Shown in pieces: positions 1 to 10,649 of a DNA stretch of 64,000 nucleotides. How positions within the stretch are numbered: the first letter of the stretch is position 1; every line of letters starts with the position of its first letter. A model generated the notes under the pieces. It worked only from the letters and a program-made list of their open reading frames with translations, made no database searches and had not been told where the DNA came from. Origin of the DNA: Triticum aestivum (taxonomy: Eukaryota; Streptophyta; Magnoliopsida; Poales; Poaceae); assembly GCF_018294505.1 (NCBI RefSeq), contig NC_057809.1:133150979-133214978 (forward strand), in the 5' to 3' direction. The translations under genes were made by a program, and so were the position numbers.

Positions 1-1038
1 CGTACAAGTAAAGGATTCATCTAGGCTTTCCTTACAAGAAAATTACATCAATTCACGTCCTACAGTTCCAGTTTCAGTCCAACTCGGATCCATCCCGAAT
101 CTGTCCTATACTTCTGTCTTGCTTCTTGCGCTGGCCATAGAAATCACATACTAACTCGGATGGAGTCGAGTTCAACATCAAACTTGTCCGCCTCGACGAT
201 CTGTATAAGACAGCATAGGCCACTTCTCCTTTTATGGCCATCTTTATGTTTTTCAGGGCCTATCTTTAAATGTGGGTCGGATTCAATTATGCAGTTTTCT
301 GAACTGTCCGAGTCTTGTAACAATTCTACAGGACGTATACTATCTTCGATGATGATGACTCCAAAAGCAAAGTTACGATATGTACAACTTCCGTGTAGAA
401 CACTTTTCCATACGAGGCCATCTGAATAACCTTTCGAGCCCATCTCTAAATTCTGGTTGGATTGACTTTTACAGTCTCCACCCCGACAAGGTTTCCACCC
501 CAGCAAGTTTTCCACCCCGGCAAGCTTTCACACCGGCAAGCTTCCACGCCTGCAAGCTTTCCACACCGGCAAGGTCTCCACCCCGGCAAGGTCTCCATTC
601 CGGCAAGCTTCATTCAGCCGGCAAAGACCGAATAACCCACGCGACCCATCAGACACCACCTAGGTGGGTGTCTGGTCCCTCCCGTTACTTTTTCACTTAG
701 GACCGGTCCGCGAAGTGTTGCCTCTAATTTTTGCATACGAACTCGTATTGGGACAATTTTTATATCAAAATTGATCAGTTTCGACGAGACGAAGATAATT
801 CATGTAGATCATTTTTTCATATGAGGTCGTCTTGGGGGCTTAATCGGCCAAACTGTACTCTGAATATAAGATCTTGGTACTTTGAGCATAGTTTCGGCCT
901 TTGAGATGAAATCGGACGGTGATGGCCCAAACTTCAAAGATGTTCATATCAACAATACGGAACTCCTTAATTTAGACCACTTCTTCATTGGAGGCCATCT
1001 TAAATAAGTTCTTGGTCGTGTCAAAATCGGGTATCAAC
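1..1038. other. Unassigned repeat-like sequence
   Basis: No gene is supported here; the open frames are short and overlap on both strands. The stretch contains a minisatellite (475-628) and a near-palindrome at 650-674. It ends abruptly at 1039, where sequence shared with 14699 onward begins. It is probably part of a retrotransposon or other repeat that truncated the DNA transposon to its right. I cannot name a family. Confidence 0.4.
475..628. repeat. 16-17 bp minisatellite, about 8-9 copies
   Basis: Tandem imperfect copies of a unit close to TTTCCACCCCGGCAAGG can be read directly. The copies vary at a few positions (CCCCGACAAGG, CCCCAGCAAG, ACACCGGCAAGC, ATTCCGGCAAGC). The array is too irregular to be coding. 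Confidence 0.8.
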
Positions 1039-1250
1039 ACCACTATACTGCAATAATTAATGCCTAAAATGTGTGTGCACAAGGTCTCAAACAAGCGAAA
1101 CACTCTAGCAACATTACCGAGCCTAGCCACTCCAACCATCAAGTTTGGATGTCTGATTTGGATAACAACATTATATATAGGACAAGAAAGCATGTGGAGT
1201 TCATATGGGCTGCAGATAATATGGCCCATTTTGCACGCGCTATTTTTAAA

Positions 1251-1481
1251 GATATTTGCAAAATGTAAGTACAATTTTTATTTTCAAATATTTGTGTGTT
1301 AAAAATATTTTACATACATACGATGATTAGTTGATATTGTTTTAAATATAAACCTGTTTATTATGAAAACAGTATTTTATAAACATAAGAAACAAATATT
1401 TAAGATATTTGTAAAACTTAAGTCGTAAATTTATGTTCAAATATCTGTGTTTAAAAAATATTATACATACAAACGATCATT
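1251..1481. repeat. ~153-bp AT-rich tandem array running into an assembly gap
   Basis: A unit starting GATATTTG(C/T)AAAA begins at 1251 and again at 1404. Both units go on through TTCAAATAT(T/C)TGTGT and TTA(C)ATAC blocks, and the second runs into Ns at 1482. The same arrangement occurs at 14868 and 15023 in the second transposon copy. Confidence 0.65.
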
Positions 1482-1766
1482 NNNNNNNNNNNNNNNNNNN
1501 NNNNNNNNNNNNNNNNNNNNNNNNNNNNNNNNNNNNNNNNNNNNNNNNNNNNNNNNNNNNNNNNNNNNNNNNNNNNNNNNNNNNNNNNNNNNNNNNNNNN
1601 NNNNNNNNNNNNNNNNNNNNNNNNNNNNNNNNNNNNNNNNNNNNNNNNNNNNNNNNNNNNNNNNNNNNNNNNNNNNNNNNNNNNNNNNNNNNNNNNNNNN
1701 NNNNNNNNNNNNNNNNNNNNNNNNNNNNNNNNNNNNNNNNNNNNNNNNNNNNNNNNNNNNNNNNNN
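1482..1766. other. Assembly gap (N)
   Basis: A run of 285 Ns. Any reading frame across it is meaningless. The gap begins inside the ~153-bp tandem array. Confidence 1.
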
Positions 1767-2455
1767 ATATTTAAAGATTATTTTTATTACTGAAATTATA
1801 ATTTACATACTATCTACCAATTTCTAAAATACCAAACAGGTGCAAAATGGCTGCATGAGCGCCTTTGTCCTATGTAATTCATATCCTCCGCTAAAAAAAG
1901 AAATTTAAATTCATATCTCGCTAGTTATCAATTATCGACATATACAGGTGCATGTTGTGGTGCCCAGGGTTTCTTTTGTGCTAGCCTCTGGTTGTGAGAA
2001 TAGCAGGTGGGACATTTACCAGTACATATAGACTTTTTATCCTTAGCAGGCATCTTAATGTGGTTGGTGTAGTGGCTACACTTGCTAGTGTGGTAATCCC
2101 GGGTAGTGCGTTCGAAACCTTGTGCGGCCAATTTTTTGTGTTAAATTTTCTAGTACGGTGTTTGACTTTCCTGCAAATAAAAAAATATGAAGTGGTTTTG
2201 TGCAAAAATACATCGCGGTGGTCGACTTTTCCCATGGGTAAAAAATTGCAAGGGTGTTTTATGAAAAAAAAACTCTTGGTCAAGCACCTCCAGTCAATGA
2301 CAGGTGGGGCCATACACACCAATACGCCAGCATGCATATTCTGTGACCATATGTGCACACTTGAGTCAAGTTGAGTGACTGCATTCCGTATTCAAAGTTC
2401 TAGCACCCAACTGAACATCGAGTGTAAGTTTTATGACTACCCATGATATTACCTT

Positions 2456-2512
2456 GAGGATTAAACTCAGGACCTTTCGAGTCTCCCAGCGACAACAACC
2501 AACTAAGCTACA
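2456..2512 (-). repeat. tRNA-like / SINE head fragment
   Basis: On the minus strand TAGCTTAGTTGG (2499-2510) fits the internal RNA polymerase III box A. About 30 bases later GAGTTTAATCC (2458-2468) is a weak match to box B. The spacing is right for a tRNA-derived SINE head. No cloverleaf with a good acceptor stem is apparent, so I do not call a tRNA gene. Confidence 0.3.
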
Positions 2513-2819
2513 AATTTTGATGTTGATTAGTCCCACCTCCAAGTTTTGAACCAGCTCGCACCGAGTTTTTCTTTGAAGCCGACTCGCACCGGTTAATATA
2601 CCGCCCCCCAGGAATCAATAAATAGATGGATCTTTTTGCGGGATAAATAGATGGATTTTCGAACTAAAGAATGGATTGTGGGCTTGAAAGAGGGATTGCG
2701 GTAAAAGATGGGATATTTAAAAGAAAGGTTGTGGGCTCAAATACGGATGCAGCTGATTTAAAGGGAAGATTATGTCTTAAAGGTATGTGACAAGGCTGCT
2801 CGGAATGAGAGTACACGTA

Positions 2820-3020
2820 TGTTAACTAGGCAATTTTAATGAAGTAAATGAAAAAAATGAGGATTGAGTATCATATCTTGATACTGTATAATAATAAATA
2901 ATGCACTAGCATGTGTCTTACATGGCAATAAATAATTTCATCTAAGATACTAATATTATGCATTAAGGTCTTGCATGATACTAACTTATGATACTACCCA
3001 TTAGGCTGTTCATAGTAGGT
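2820..3020. mobile_element. Possible Tourist-type MITE
   Basis: The AT-rich block contains repeated ATACTA/AGTATCAT-type motifs in both orientations. Its right edge, TTAGGCTGTTCATAGTAGG, resembles the ends of grass Tourist/Harbinger MITEs. The left end is not clear and no target duplication was confirmed. Confidence 0.35.
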
Positions 3021-3146
3021 GGTCCAAAATGACAAAAAATCCCTATGTTGTCCCCTCTCTCCTCCCACTATTGATTTCCCCTCTCATCTCTGGTTTTCTT
3101 CCATCGGGTTTTCTCTAAAAACACCTCAACCGTCCCATGTCTTTTT

Positions 3147-3232
3147 GACTTTCTCTCTATCTCTATCTATATCTACATCTATCTATCTATCTATATCTAT
3201 ATATCCATACCTATATCTATATATCTATATAT
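3147..3232. repeat. CTAT/TATC microsatellite
   Basis: A degenerate run of CTAT, CTATAT and CATCTAT units lies about 370 bp upstream of the dioxygenase start codon, with a shorter related run at about 3282-3305. Confidence 0.8.
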
Positions 3233-3307
3233 ACCACTTGAAAAGGACACGAGGTTTCTGTTCCGTTCTTTCTTCGTCCATACCTATATCTACATATCTC
3301 TCTATAA

Positions 3308-3396
3308 TATTTCCTTCGTCCTAAATTAATTGTCTTACATTTGTCTAGATACGAAGAACGTAAGGCAATTAATTCGGTGCCAAGATTCAAAGCAAC
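3308..3396. mobile_element. Degenerate Stowaway-like MITE remnant
   Basis: TTCCTTCGTCCTAAATTAATTG on the left pairs with CAATTAATTCGG on the right. TTACATTTGTCTAGATACGAAGAACGTAA forms the centre. The structure is that of a Stowaway, with mutated terminal CTCCCTCCGT motifs. It lies in the dioxygenase promoter region. Confidence 0.5.
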
Positions 3397-3535
3397 ATAG
3401 GCCGTTGGATTGACATGGGTGGACGGGTGAGATCTGTTGAATGTAGATATGGATTTATATCTAGTATGGATATGATAAGCCTGTGGCCTCCAAATACAAG
3501 ATAGATAACGTTGAAATAGGCGCACACCTGAAGCC

Positions 3536-3545
3536 TATATATATA
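3536..3545 (+). promoter_or_regulatory. TATA box of the dioxygenase gene
   Basis: TATATATATA lies 56 bp upstream of the ATG at 3601. This fits a core promoter with a 5' leader of about 30 nt. Confidence 0.55.
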
Positions 3546-3600
3546 CCGCAAAACAAAAGAGTATGTGCACTTGGTTTAAAAGACCTATTCTAGCGTCAAG

Positions 3601-4895
3601 ATGGTTCATCAGGATCAGGGAAAGCTGGTGCAGGTGGTGGCCGCGAACGTTGGACTTGTGGCGCCGCCGAGCGGGTACATGCTAAGTGAGGAGAACCGAC
3701 CGACCACTGTCGCTCAGCAAGCCAAGCTGGTTATCCCCATCGTGGACGTGAGCCGTCTGGCCATGCCCGACGATGTTGAGGAGGCGGCCAAGCTTCGCTC
3801 TGCGCTGCAGTCATGGGGCCTCTTTGTGGTGACTGGCCATGGCATGTCAAAGGAGTTCCTCAACGAGATCCTCGAGGCGACGAGGAAGTTCTTCCACCTG
3901 CCGCTGGAGGAGAAGCAGAAGTGCGGCAACGTGATCGACGGTGTCAATTTCCAGAACGAAGGGTATCGCATCGACCGCATCGACTCCGATGAGCAGATCC
4001 TTGACTGGTGTGACCGGCTCTGGCTCCAGCTCCAGCCGGAGGACGAGAGGCGGCTCCAGTTCTGGCCACATAATCTAAGGCACTCGATCTACACATTAAT
4101 TGTACCCTCGGTGATTTAAAATCTTTTTCTTATTGCATTTATATCGGAGATCATATATAATCTGCAGGGATCTCCTACACGAGTACACCTTAGAGAGTGG
4201 GAGAGTGACCATGAATGTGTTGAAGGCCATGGCAAAGCTTCTGAACCGGGAGGAGGGCTTCTTCATCAACATGGTGGGTGAGAGGTTCAAGTCATACTCG
4301 AGGTTCACCTACTACCCTCCCTGCCCACGGCCGGACCTCGTGAACGGGCTGAAGCCGCACACCGACAACTCCGTCATCACACTCATCCTCATGGACAAGG
4401 ACGTCGGCGGCCTCCATGTGCTCAAGGACGGCCACTGGTTGATGTCCCCGTGCTCGGTAATGACATGTTGGTCGTCGTAGGTGAGGGCATGGAGGTATGC
4501 ATATACACACACAATTACTTAAGAACTTCTATAATGGAAGAATATGCAATTGTTTGCATTGATCATGACCGAGACTCTCATTTCTATGCACACAGATCGT
4601 CAGCAATGCAATCTTCAAGGCACCATGGCACCGTGTGGTGACGAGTGCTAACAAGGAGAGGCTGTCACTGGCGATGTTCTACCAGCCGGAGCCGGAGAGG
4701 ATCATAGGGCCTCCGGGGGTGCTGGTTCACGAGAAGCGCCCGGCCATGTTCAAGAACTACCTGGTCCAGACCTTGGGCGATGGATACTGGGATGCGTTTG
4801 CAGCGGGAGATCGCACCGTCGACTTCCTCAATGTCAGGATCAATGCTGAGGCCGACACCGAACTGGAGGGGCGCGCAGTGGTTGCAAACAACTAA
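3601..4895 (+). pseudogene. 2-oxoglutarate/Fe(II)-dependent dioxygenase, frameshifted (SRG1 / norcoclaurine-synthase-1-like)
   Basis: The exons are 3601-4079, 4168-4494 and 4596-4895, about 368 codons once the frame is corrected, which is normal for plant 2OGDs. Exon 1 holds the N-terminal DIOX_N part (IPIVDVSRL, then WGLFVVTGHG). Exon 2 holds the start of the catalytic jelly roll, with [11 protein letters not shown] and the iron-binding HTD (4358-4366). Exon 3 supplies the distal iron-binding His in PWHRVV (4629-4631) and the 2-oxoglutarate-binding RLS (4659-4667). Members of this family oxidise specialised metabolites or hormones in the cytosol; the substrate cannot be told here. Two defects are visible. 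One base is missing near 4440 (between TGGTT and GATGTCCCC), so the frame stops at about 4480, before the distal His. Intron 1 also begins GC (4080-4081) instead of GT, though it ends in a good CTGCAG. Either an inactive allele or a sequence error would explain the missing base. Confidence 0.85.
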
Positions 4896-5593
4896 ATAAT
4901 TTGTTGTAAGGAGTGAGTGCATGATGTTCCTCTCTCCCTCCCATAACTGTAGTGTGAATAGGAGTTGATCGATGTACTTCGTATATGATCACCTTCATGG
5001 AATCAAATAAAGAGCCAAGTGCACAACCGGTGCTTAAACTTGGTCAAAATGGTCACTTTAGTACTAAAACTTACGGCATATATTGAACTGGTGAACATGC
5101 AAATACGGTTTTAATCACGGCTGGATACAAAATCGACGCTAACTAGGCGCCAAGCGAGGCTTGAGGCCTTTTTTTTTTGTGATCCTCTATATTTTGCGAG
5201 CATGCGTAGCCATCCCAATCATTACCATCTGTTGTCTAATATGGATACGGATTTTTTATAGCCTTTGAAGTGAAACAGTGAATACAAATTTTATCCATTA
5301 TGAAAAATTATGGTAGAGGAAATCAAATTGATGACCTTATGGAAACCTACAACAGGTGCTTGCCACTGAACCGAGAACGTATCTTGCCTATAAAGGATAA
5401 TTAATCTTTCTGTATGTAAATTATAATCATATCTTCTAAATAATATATAAAAAATAAAATAAACTACATTTCAGAAAATTTCGTGTAATTTCAGAAAAAA
5501 TCACTTACTAATTATAATTATATCCACATATTTATATTATGAAATATAATAATTGGCTGCAGTCAGTCCGGTCTATTTTTCACAAGTTAGACT
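4896..5593. other. Intergenic, partial transposon end
   Basis: No gene is seen. About 5018-5160 contains GTGCACAACCGGTGCTTAAACTTGGTC followed by related ACTTTAGTACTAAAACTTA blocks, a style found at the ends of Mutator-type elements in grasses. The rest is AT-rich. The stretch ends in an assembly gap. Confidence 0.35.
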
Positions 5594-6205
5594 NNNNNNN
5601 NNNNNNNNNNNNNNNNNNNNNNNNNNNNNNNNNNNNNNNNNNNNNNNNNNNNNNNNNNNNNNNNNNNNNNNNNNNNNNNNNNNNNNNNNNNNNNNNNNNN
5701 NNNNNNNNNNNNNNNNNNNNNNNNNNNNNNNNNNNNNNNNNNNNNNNNNNNNNNNNNNNNNNNNNNNNNNNNNNNNNNNNNNNNNNNNNNNNNNNNNNNN
5801 NNNNNNNNNNNNNNNNNNNNNNNNNNNNNNNNNNNNNNNNNNNNNNNNNNNNNNNNNNNNNNNNNNNNNNNNNNNNNNNNNNNNNNNNNNNNNNNNNNNN
5901 NNNNNNNNNNNNNNNNNNNNNNNNNNNNNNNNNNNNNNNNNNNNNNNNNNNNNNNNNNNNNNNNNNNNNNNNNNNNNNNNNNNNNNNNNNNNNNNNNNNN
6001 NNNNNNNNNNNNNNNNNNNNNNNNNNNNNNNNNNNNNNNNNNNNNNNNNNNNNNNNNNNNNNNNNNNNNNNNNNNNNNNNNNNNNNNNNNNNNNNNNNNN
6101 NNNNNNNNNNNNNNNNNNNNNNNNNNNNNNNNNNNNNNNNNNNNNNNNNNNNNNNNNNNNNNNNNNNNNNNNNNNNNNNNNNNNNNNNNNNNNNNNNNNN
6201 NNNNN
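5594..6205. other. Assembly gap (N)
   Basis: A run of 612 Ns. Confidence 1.
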
Positions 6206-8110
6206 GTCTTCAAGGTGTACACCCTTACCACCCCCAATTCAACAAGTATCCTTGATTTAAAATTTAGAAGCTGGGAGCTTTCTTATTTTGAGATTCACTA
6301 GGTGATTTCCATGATTATAAGTTGATGTAAACACCGTTTCATGGTTCACCCATATCAGATTTCATTGATCTTCAATTTGGTATGTACTTGGGTATATTCT
6401 TGTTTTTATTGACCAAGTTTTTTTTGTAGTTTATACCAGAGTGGATATGCTAGAGTGTATGCATATAACTAGCCTGACTAATGAGGAAAACCGAATGGGT
6501 TCCATATATCTTTGACAAGTAAAGCATTCTGTTCGCTTTTTTGTTACTATTAAATTTTGTGCATGTGATGTAAATAGAGAAATGGGAAAGTAAATATTAA
6601 TATGATTCCGATTTTTTACCGAACAGAGAGCAAAAACCATAAGCTGATGTTGTCAGAATAAGACGCCTTGACATATATAAGATAGCGAAGAAGTTATACC
6701 ACACAACTGGTTCAAAACGTTATGCAAACCTGAGATAAACTGCTACTGAAGCTACTAGCTAGAGTTCTCCGAGCAAATAAACATTATGCAAAACATTAGC
6801 GGATGAACATCATCTGTGTGGACAAACTACAACAAACGTGCTGCCTAAGAAACTACCAAAACCATGGAGCTTTTCGGCTGATAAAACTGCTGTAACATAC
6901 ATCTGATTTGAGATACTCGCATGGTTTCTTGTCTTTTGTGTGGATGCTAAAGGTGTTGAGTGTCAATGCATGCAAGTTCATCCAAACAATCACCATTTCA
7001 CCTCAAATATTTCTATTTCTATTCTCGTTGACATTCTTATCAAAGAGCTATCAATTACACAGATTGGTGCCCCTTGAGGTGGACATGCTCATGTATGGTT
7101 GAGGACTGTGGCCGGAAATACTACAGTTTTCTTGCCAAGCAGGAATGTTGTGGGGCCCATGCGTCAATGAGAGAAGAGTGAGAGAGAGAGAGAGAGTCGG
7201 CGCGCGCCTTGTCGGCTGGCTGGGCCTTCTCTTTTTCTCCCTCTTTCTTTTCTTTTATGTTTCCTATTTCTGCCTTCTATTTCCATTTTTTTCAAATTTG
7301 ATTTTGAATTTTCTTTCAAAAGATAAAGTATTCCTAAATTACCTTGGGAATATTTCTTGCTATCTGAACATTTATCCAAGGGTTTTTGACAAACTATAAT
7401 TTGTCAAATTAACTAGTGGGCCCATTTGCAAAGTTGTTTTTATTTCTTTTTTGTTTATTATTCCAGAGATTTATTGTAGTTTAATTTCACAAACTAAACT
7501 ATTTTCAAACTCTGGTTCACTCAAGAATAATTAGGGCAAATATATATAATTTGTAGGAAATTTATTTCCTGCCCTTATGCAAGTTTTCTGATTAAAGTTT
7601 TGGGTGAGCCCTTCATGGCTTCCAATTAAATTCAAATGGTGATTTGAATTCAAATGTTGTCCTTATTGGCCTAAAAAACAAATATGCAAGAAAATCATGG
7701 ATGGATATGCTTCTAATTTCACAACCAAAATTTAGGGGAAATTTGGGCTGTGACACGAGGCACAAGTTTTACCTAGGGTTAGACCATCACTAGTCGAGTA
7801 ACAACCTTACTTGTAGTTTACATATTTTTCTAAAGTGAGAGTATATGACAATGATTGTTGTTAAAGTATCTCTTGTAAAACTACCGGTTAGTAAATTTGC
7901 ATAGATTAAACAGACAAGATGAAGATGCATGTAATATTTAATCGAAAAAGTCTTTTGCCCCACTTTTGATTGTGGTATGGAAAGTGGATTCCTGCCAATA
8001 AAGTCGTCATTGTTTGGAATCTCCCACTCTCTCTGCCCCGACACTTTGTCCTCTCCCACCCCGACTCCTTTCCGGGCAATGGCACATCCTCACAGTCACC
8101 GGCCTCACCC
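6206..8110. other. Intergenic, no gene recognised
   Basis: No conserved coding region was found. A GA-rich run lies at 7174-7197. The block from about 7140 to 7757 is low-complexity, with the repeated word ATTTGAATTCAAAT near 7630, and ends GGGGAAATTTGGGCTGTGACA. That ending looks like the 3' edge of a Gypsy-type LTR, but no partner LTR or start was seen. Confidence 0.35.
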
Positions 8111-9847
8111 TGTTGGGGAACGCAGTAATTTCAAAAAATTCCTACGCACACGCAAGATCATGGTGATGCATAGCAACGAGAGGGGAGAGTACCGTCTACG
8201 TACCCTCGTAGATCGTAAGCGGAAGCGTTATGAGAACGTGATTGATGTAGTCGTACGTCTTCACGATCCGACCGATCCAAGTACCGAACGTACGGCACCT
8301 CCGAATTCAGCACATGTTCAGCTCGGTGACGTCCCACAAACTCAAGATCCAGTAGAGTTTCGAGGGAGAGTTCCGTTAGCACGACGGCGTGATGACGGTG
8401 TTGATGAAGCTACCGGCGCAGGGCTTCGTCTAAGCACCGCTACGATATGACCGAGGTGGATTATGATGGAGGGAGCACCACACACGGCTAAAATATCAAT
8501 GATCAATTTGTGTGTCTATGGGGTGCCCCCTGACCACGTATATAAAAGAGCAAGGGGAGGGGGTCGGCGGCCTCATAGGGTGCGCCCCAAGGGGGGAATC
8601 CTACTCCTACTAGGAGTAGGTTCCCCCTTTCCTAGTCCAACTAGAAGGGGGAGGAAAGAGGAGGAGAGGAGAAGGAAAGAGGGGGTCGGCCCCCAAAGCC
8701 CTAAACCAATTTGGTTTGGGCCTAGGGGGCGCACCCCACACTTCCTTGCTGCCCTCTGTTTCCACTAAAGCCCACAAAGGCCCATTGACCCTCCTGACGA
8801 ATTCCCGTAACTCTTCGGTACACTGAAAAATACCCGAATCACTCGGAACCTTTCCGATGTCCGAATATAGTCGTCCAATATATCGATCTTTACGTCTCGA
8901 CCATTTCGAGACTTCTTGTCATGTCCGTGATCATATCCGAGACTCCGAACTACCTTCGGTACATTAGAACATATAAACTCATAAAACCGATCATCACTGA
9001 ATGTTAAGCGTGCGGACCCTACGGGTTCGAGAACTATGTAGACATGACCGAGACATGTCTCCGGTCAATAACCAATAGTGGAATCTGGATGCTCATATTG
9101 GTTCCTACATATTCTACGAAGATCTTTATCGGTCAAACCGCATAACAACATACGTTGTTTCCTTTGTCATCGGTATGTTACTTGCCCGAGATTCGATTGT
9201 CGGTATCTCAATACCTAGTCCAATCTCGTTACCGACAAGTCTCTTTACTCGTTCTGTGATGCATCATCCTGCAACTAACTCATTAGTCACATTGCTTGCA
9301 AGGCTTATAGTGATGTGCATTACCGAGAGGGCCCAGAGATACCTCTCCGACAATCGGAGTGACAAATCCTAATCTCGATCTATGTCAACTCAACAAGTAC
9401 CATCGGAGACACCTGTAGAGCACCTTTATAATCACCCAGTTAAGTTGTGACGTTTGGTAGCACACAAAGTATTCCTCCGGTATCCGGGAGTTGCATAATC
9501 TCATAGTCATAGGAACATGTATAAGCCATGAAGAAAGCAATAGCAACAAACCAAACGACCATCGTGCTAAGCTAACGGATGGGTCAAGTCAATCACATCA
9601 TTCTCTAATGATGTGATCCTATTAATCAAATGACAACTCATGTCTATGGTTAGGAAACATAACCATCATTGATTCAACGAGCTAGTCAAGTAGAGGCATA
9701 CTAGTGACACTCTCTTTGTCTATGTATTCACACATGTACTAAGTTTTTGGTTAATACAATTCTAGTATGAATAATAAATATTTATCATGATATAAGGAAA
9801 TATAAATAACAACTTTATTATTGTCTCTAGGGCATATTTTCTCCACA
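8111..9847 (-). mobile_element. Solo LTR, Angela/BARE-type Copia, reverse orientation
   Basis: On the minus strand the block starts TGTGGAGAAAATATGCCCTAGAGACAATAATAAA and ends CGTTCCCCAACA. These match the ends of the Angela LTRs elsewhere in the window. Its 1737-bp length also fits (1708-1748 bp), as do internal landmarks such as GGTATCTCTGGGCC and CGAATCTCGGGCAAGTA. No internal domain or second LTR flanks it, so it is a solo LTR. The flanks (CACCC and TCCAG) do not form a target duplication. That fits recombination between two elements, or an altered end. Confidence 0.75.
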
Positions 9848-10649
9848 TCCAGCCTCATCCGCGGCTCATGCTCTATCCCATTGCTGGTGGATGACACCGT
9901 TGAGTTCACCTCACCTCTTCTTGGTGAGACGTCGTCCTGTGCGAGCGCTCAAGGTGGGGACCCGGAGCTTCATGTTAGGATCCATTCCGTGCGAGCACCA
10001 AGGTGAGTACCCGAAGCGTCACGAAGTCCATTGCGACACTAGAGCCAAGCCCCTTGTGGCCTTACTTGCCAGCCCCTTCAGGCGAGTACCCTTGCTGCCG
10101 ACTGCTGGCCACATGCTACACACACCTACCCTGCTCCGGCTACACTGTCCTCTCACACTCCGCATGGTGCGGGGCTGCCCAACTATTTGTCACGCCCCGG
10201 CCCCGTGGTTTTCAATTCGCTTTCAAACGGGCAACCGATCATAAAATTTGAAATTTGTGTCGACATGAATAAAAAATAATTTCTGGAAAGGGAGTCAATT
10301 TAATTAAATGACTTGTGGTGAATAGATTATTTTAGAAGGCATTGTAATGAATGACTGGACTTCAAGCCAAAGGGTTGTATTTGATTTAAACTCCATATGA
10401 ACAAAACCAGGCGTCAGTGACATAATAATCTTGAGATGCACGCAATGCAACCAAATCCGATGCTGAAACTGACTCGAAATGTAGTAAACATTTCGATTTC
10501 TTCACATCGAGCAAACACGGCTTCGATTCCCGTCATGATCACAAAGCTTTAAAAGGCCTTGCCTTGAGTCGATCTTCTGCAGCGCACTTCCAATCTGTCC
10601 CATCATCTCCTCTCCTCCTCCGCATCCTCTCGCATCTTCCGCTGCTCCC
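9848..10649. other. Intergenic / promoter side of the NET-domain gene
   Basis: A GC-rich block (9850-10200) has open frames but no recognisable protein family. TGTCACGCCCCGGCCCCGTGG at about 10190 resembles the first bases of a Gypsy LTR, without further support. No clear TATA box was found upstream of 10650. Confidence 0.3.

Larger units (their letters stand above)
1039..2455. mobile_element. Long-TIR DNA transposon, copy 1 (left end missing)
   Basis: This stretch is colinear with 14699-17268 plus 34616-34719: the flanks of the gap, the AT-rich block, the GTGGTAATCCCGGGTAGTGCGTTC block and the right end all match. Its right end (about 2280-2455, ending TGATATTACC) is the reverse complement of the left end of copy 2 at 14478 onward. 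That indicates terminal inverted repeats of at least 150 bp. The left TIR is missing because the element starts at 1039 in the middle of the family sequence. Long TIRs without a visible transposase suggest a Mutator-like non-autonomous element, but no target duplication was found, so the superfamily is open. Confidence 0.6.

Noticed and set aside
1433..1827. Open frames across the N runs (also 5539-6260, 15052-15507, 56027-56899)
   Set aside because: They are open only because Ns translate as unknown residues; the real bases are missing.
2456..2512. A functional tRNA gene
   Set aside because: Box A is good but box B is weak, and no acceptor or anticodon stem pairing was evident.
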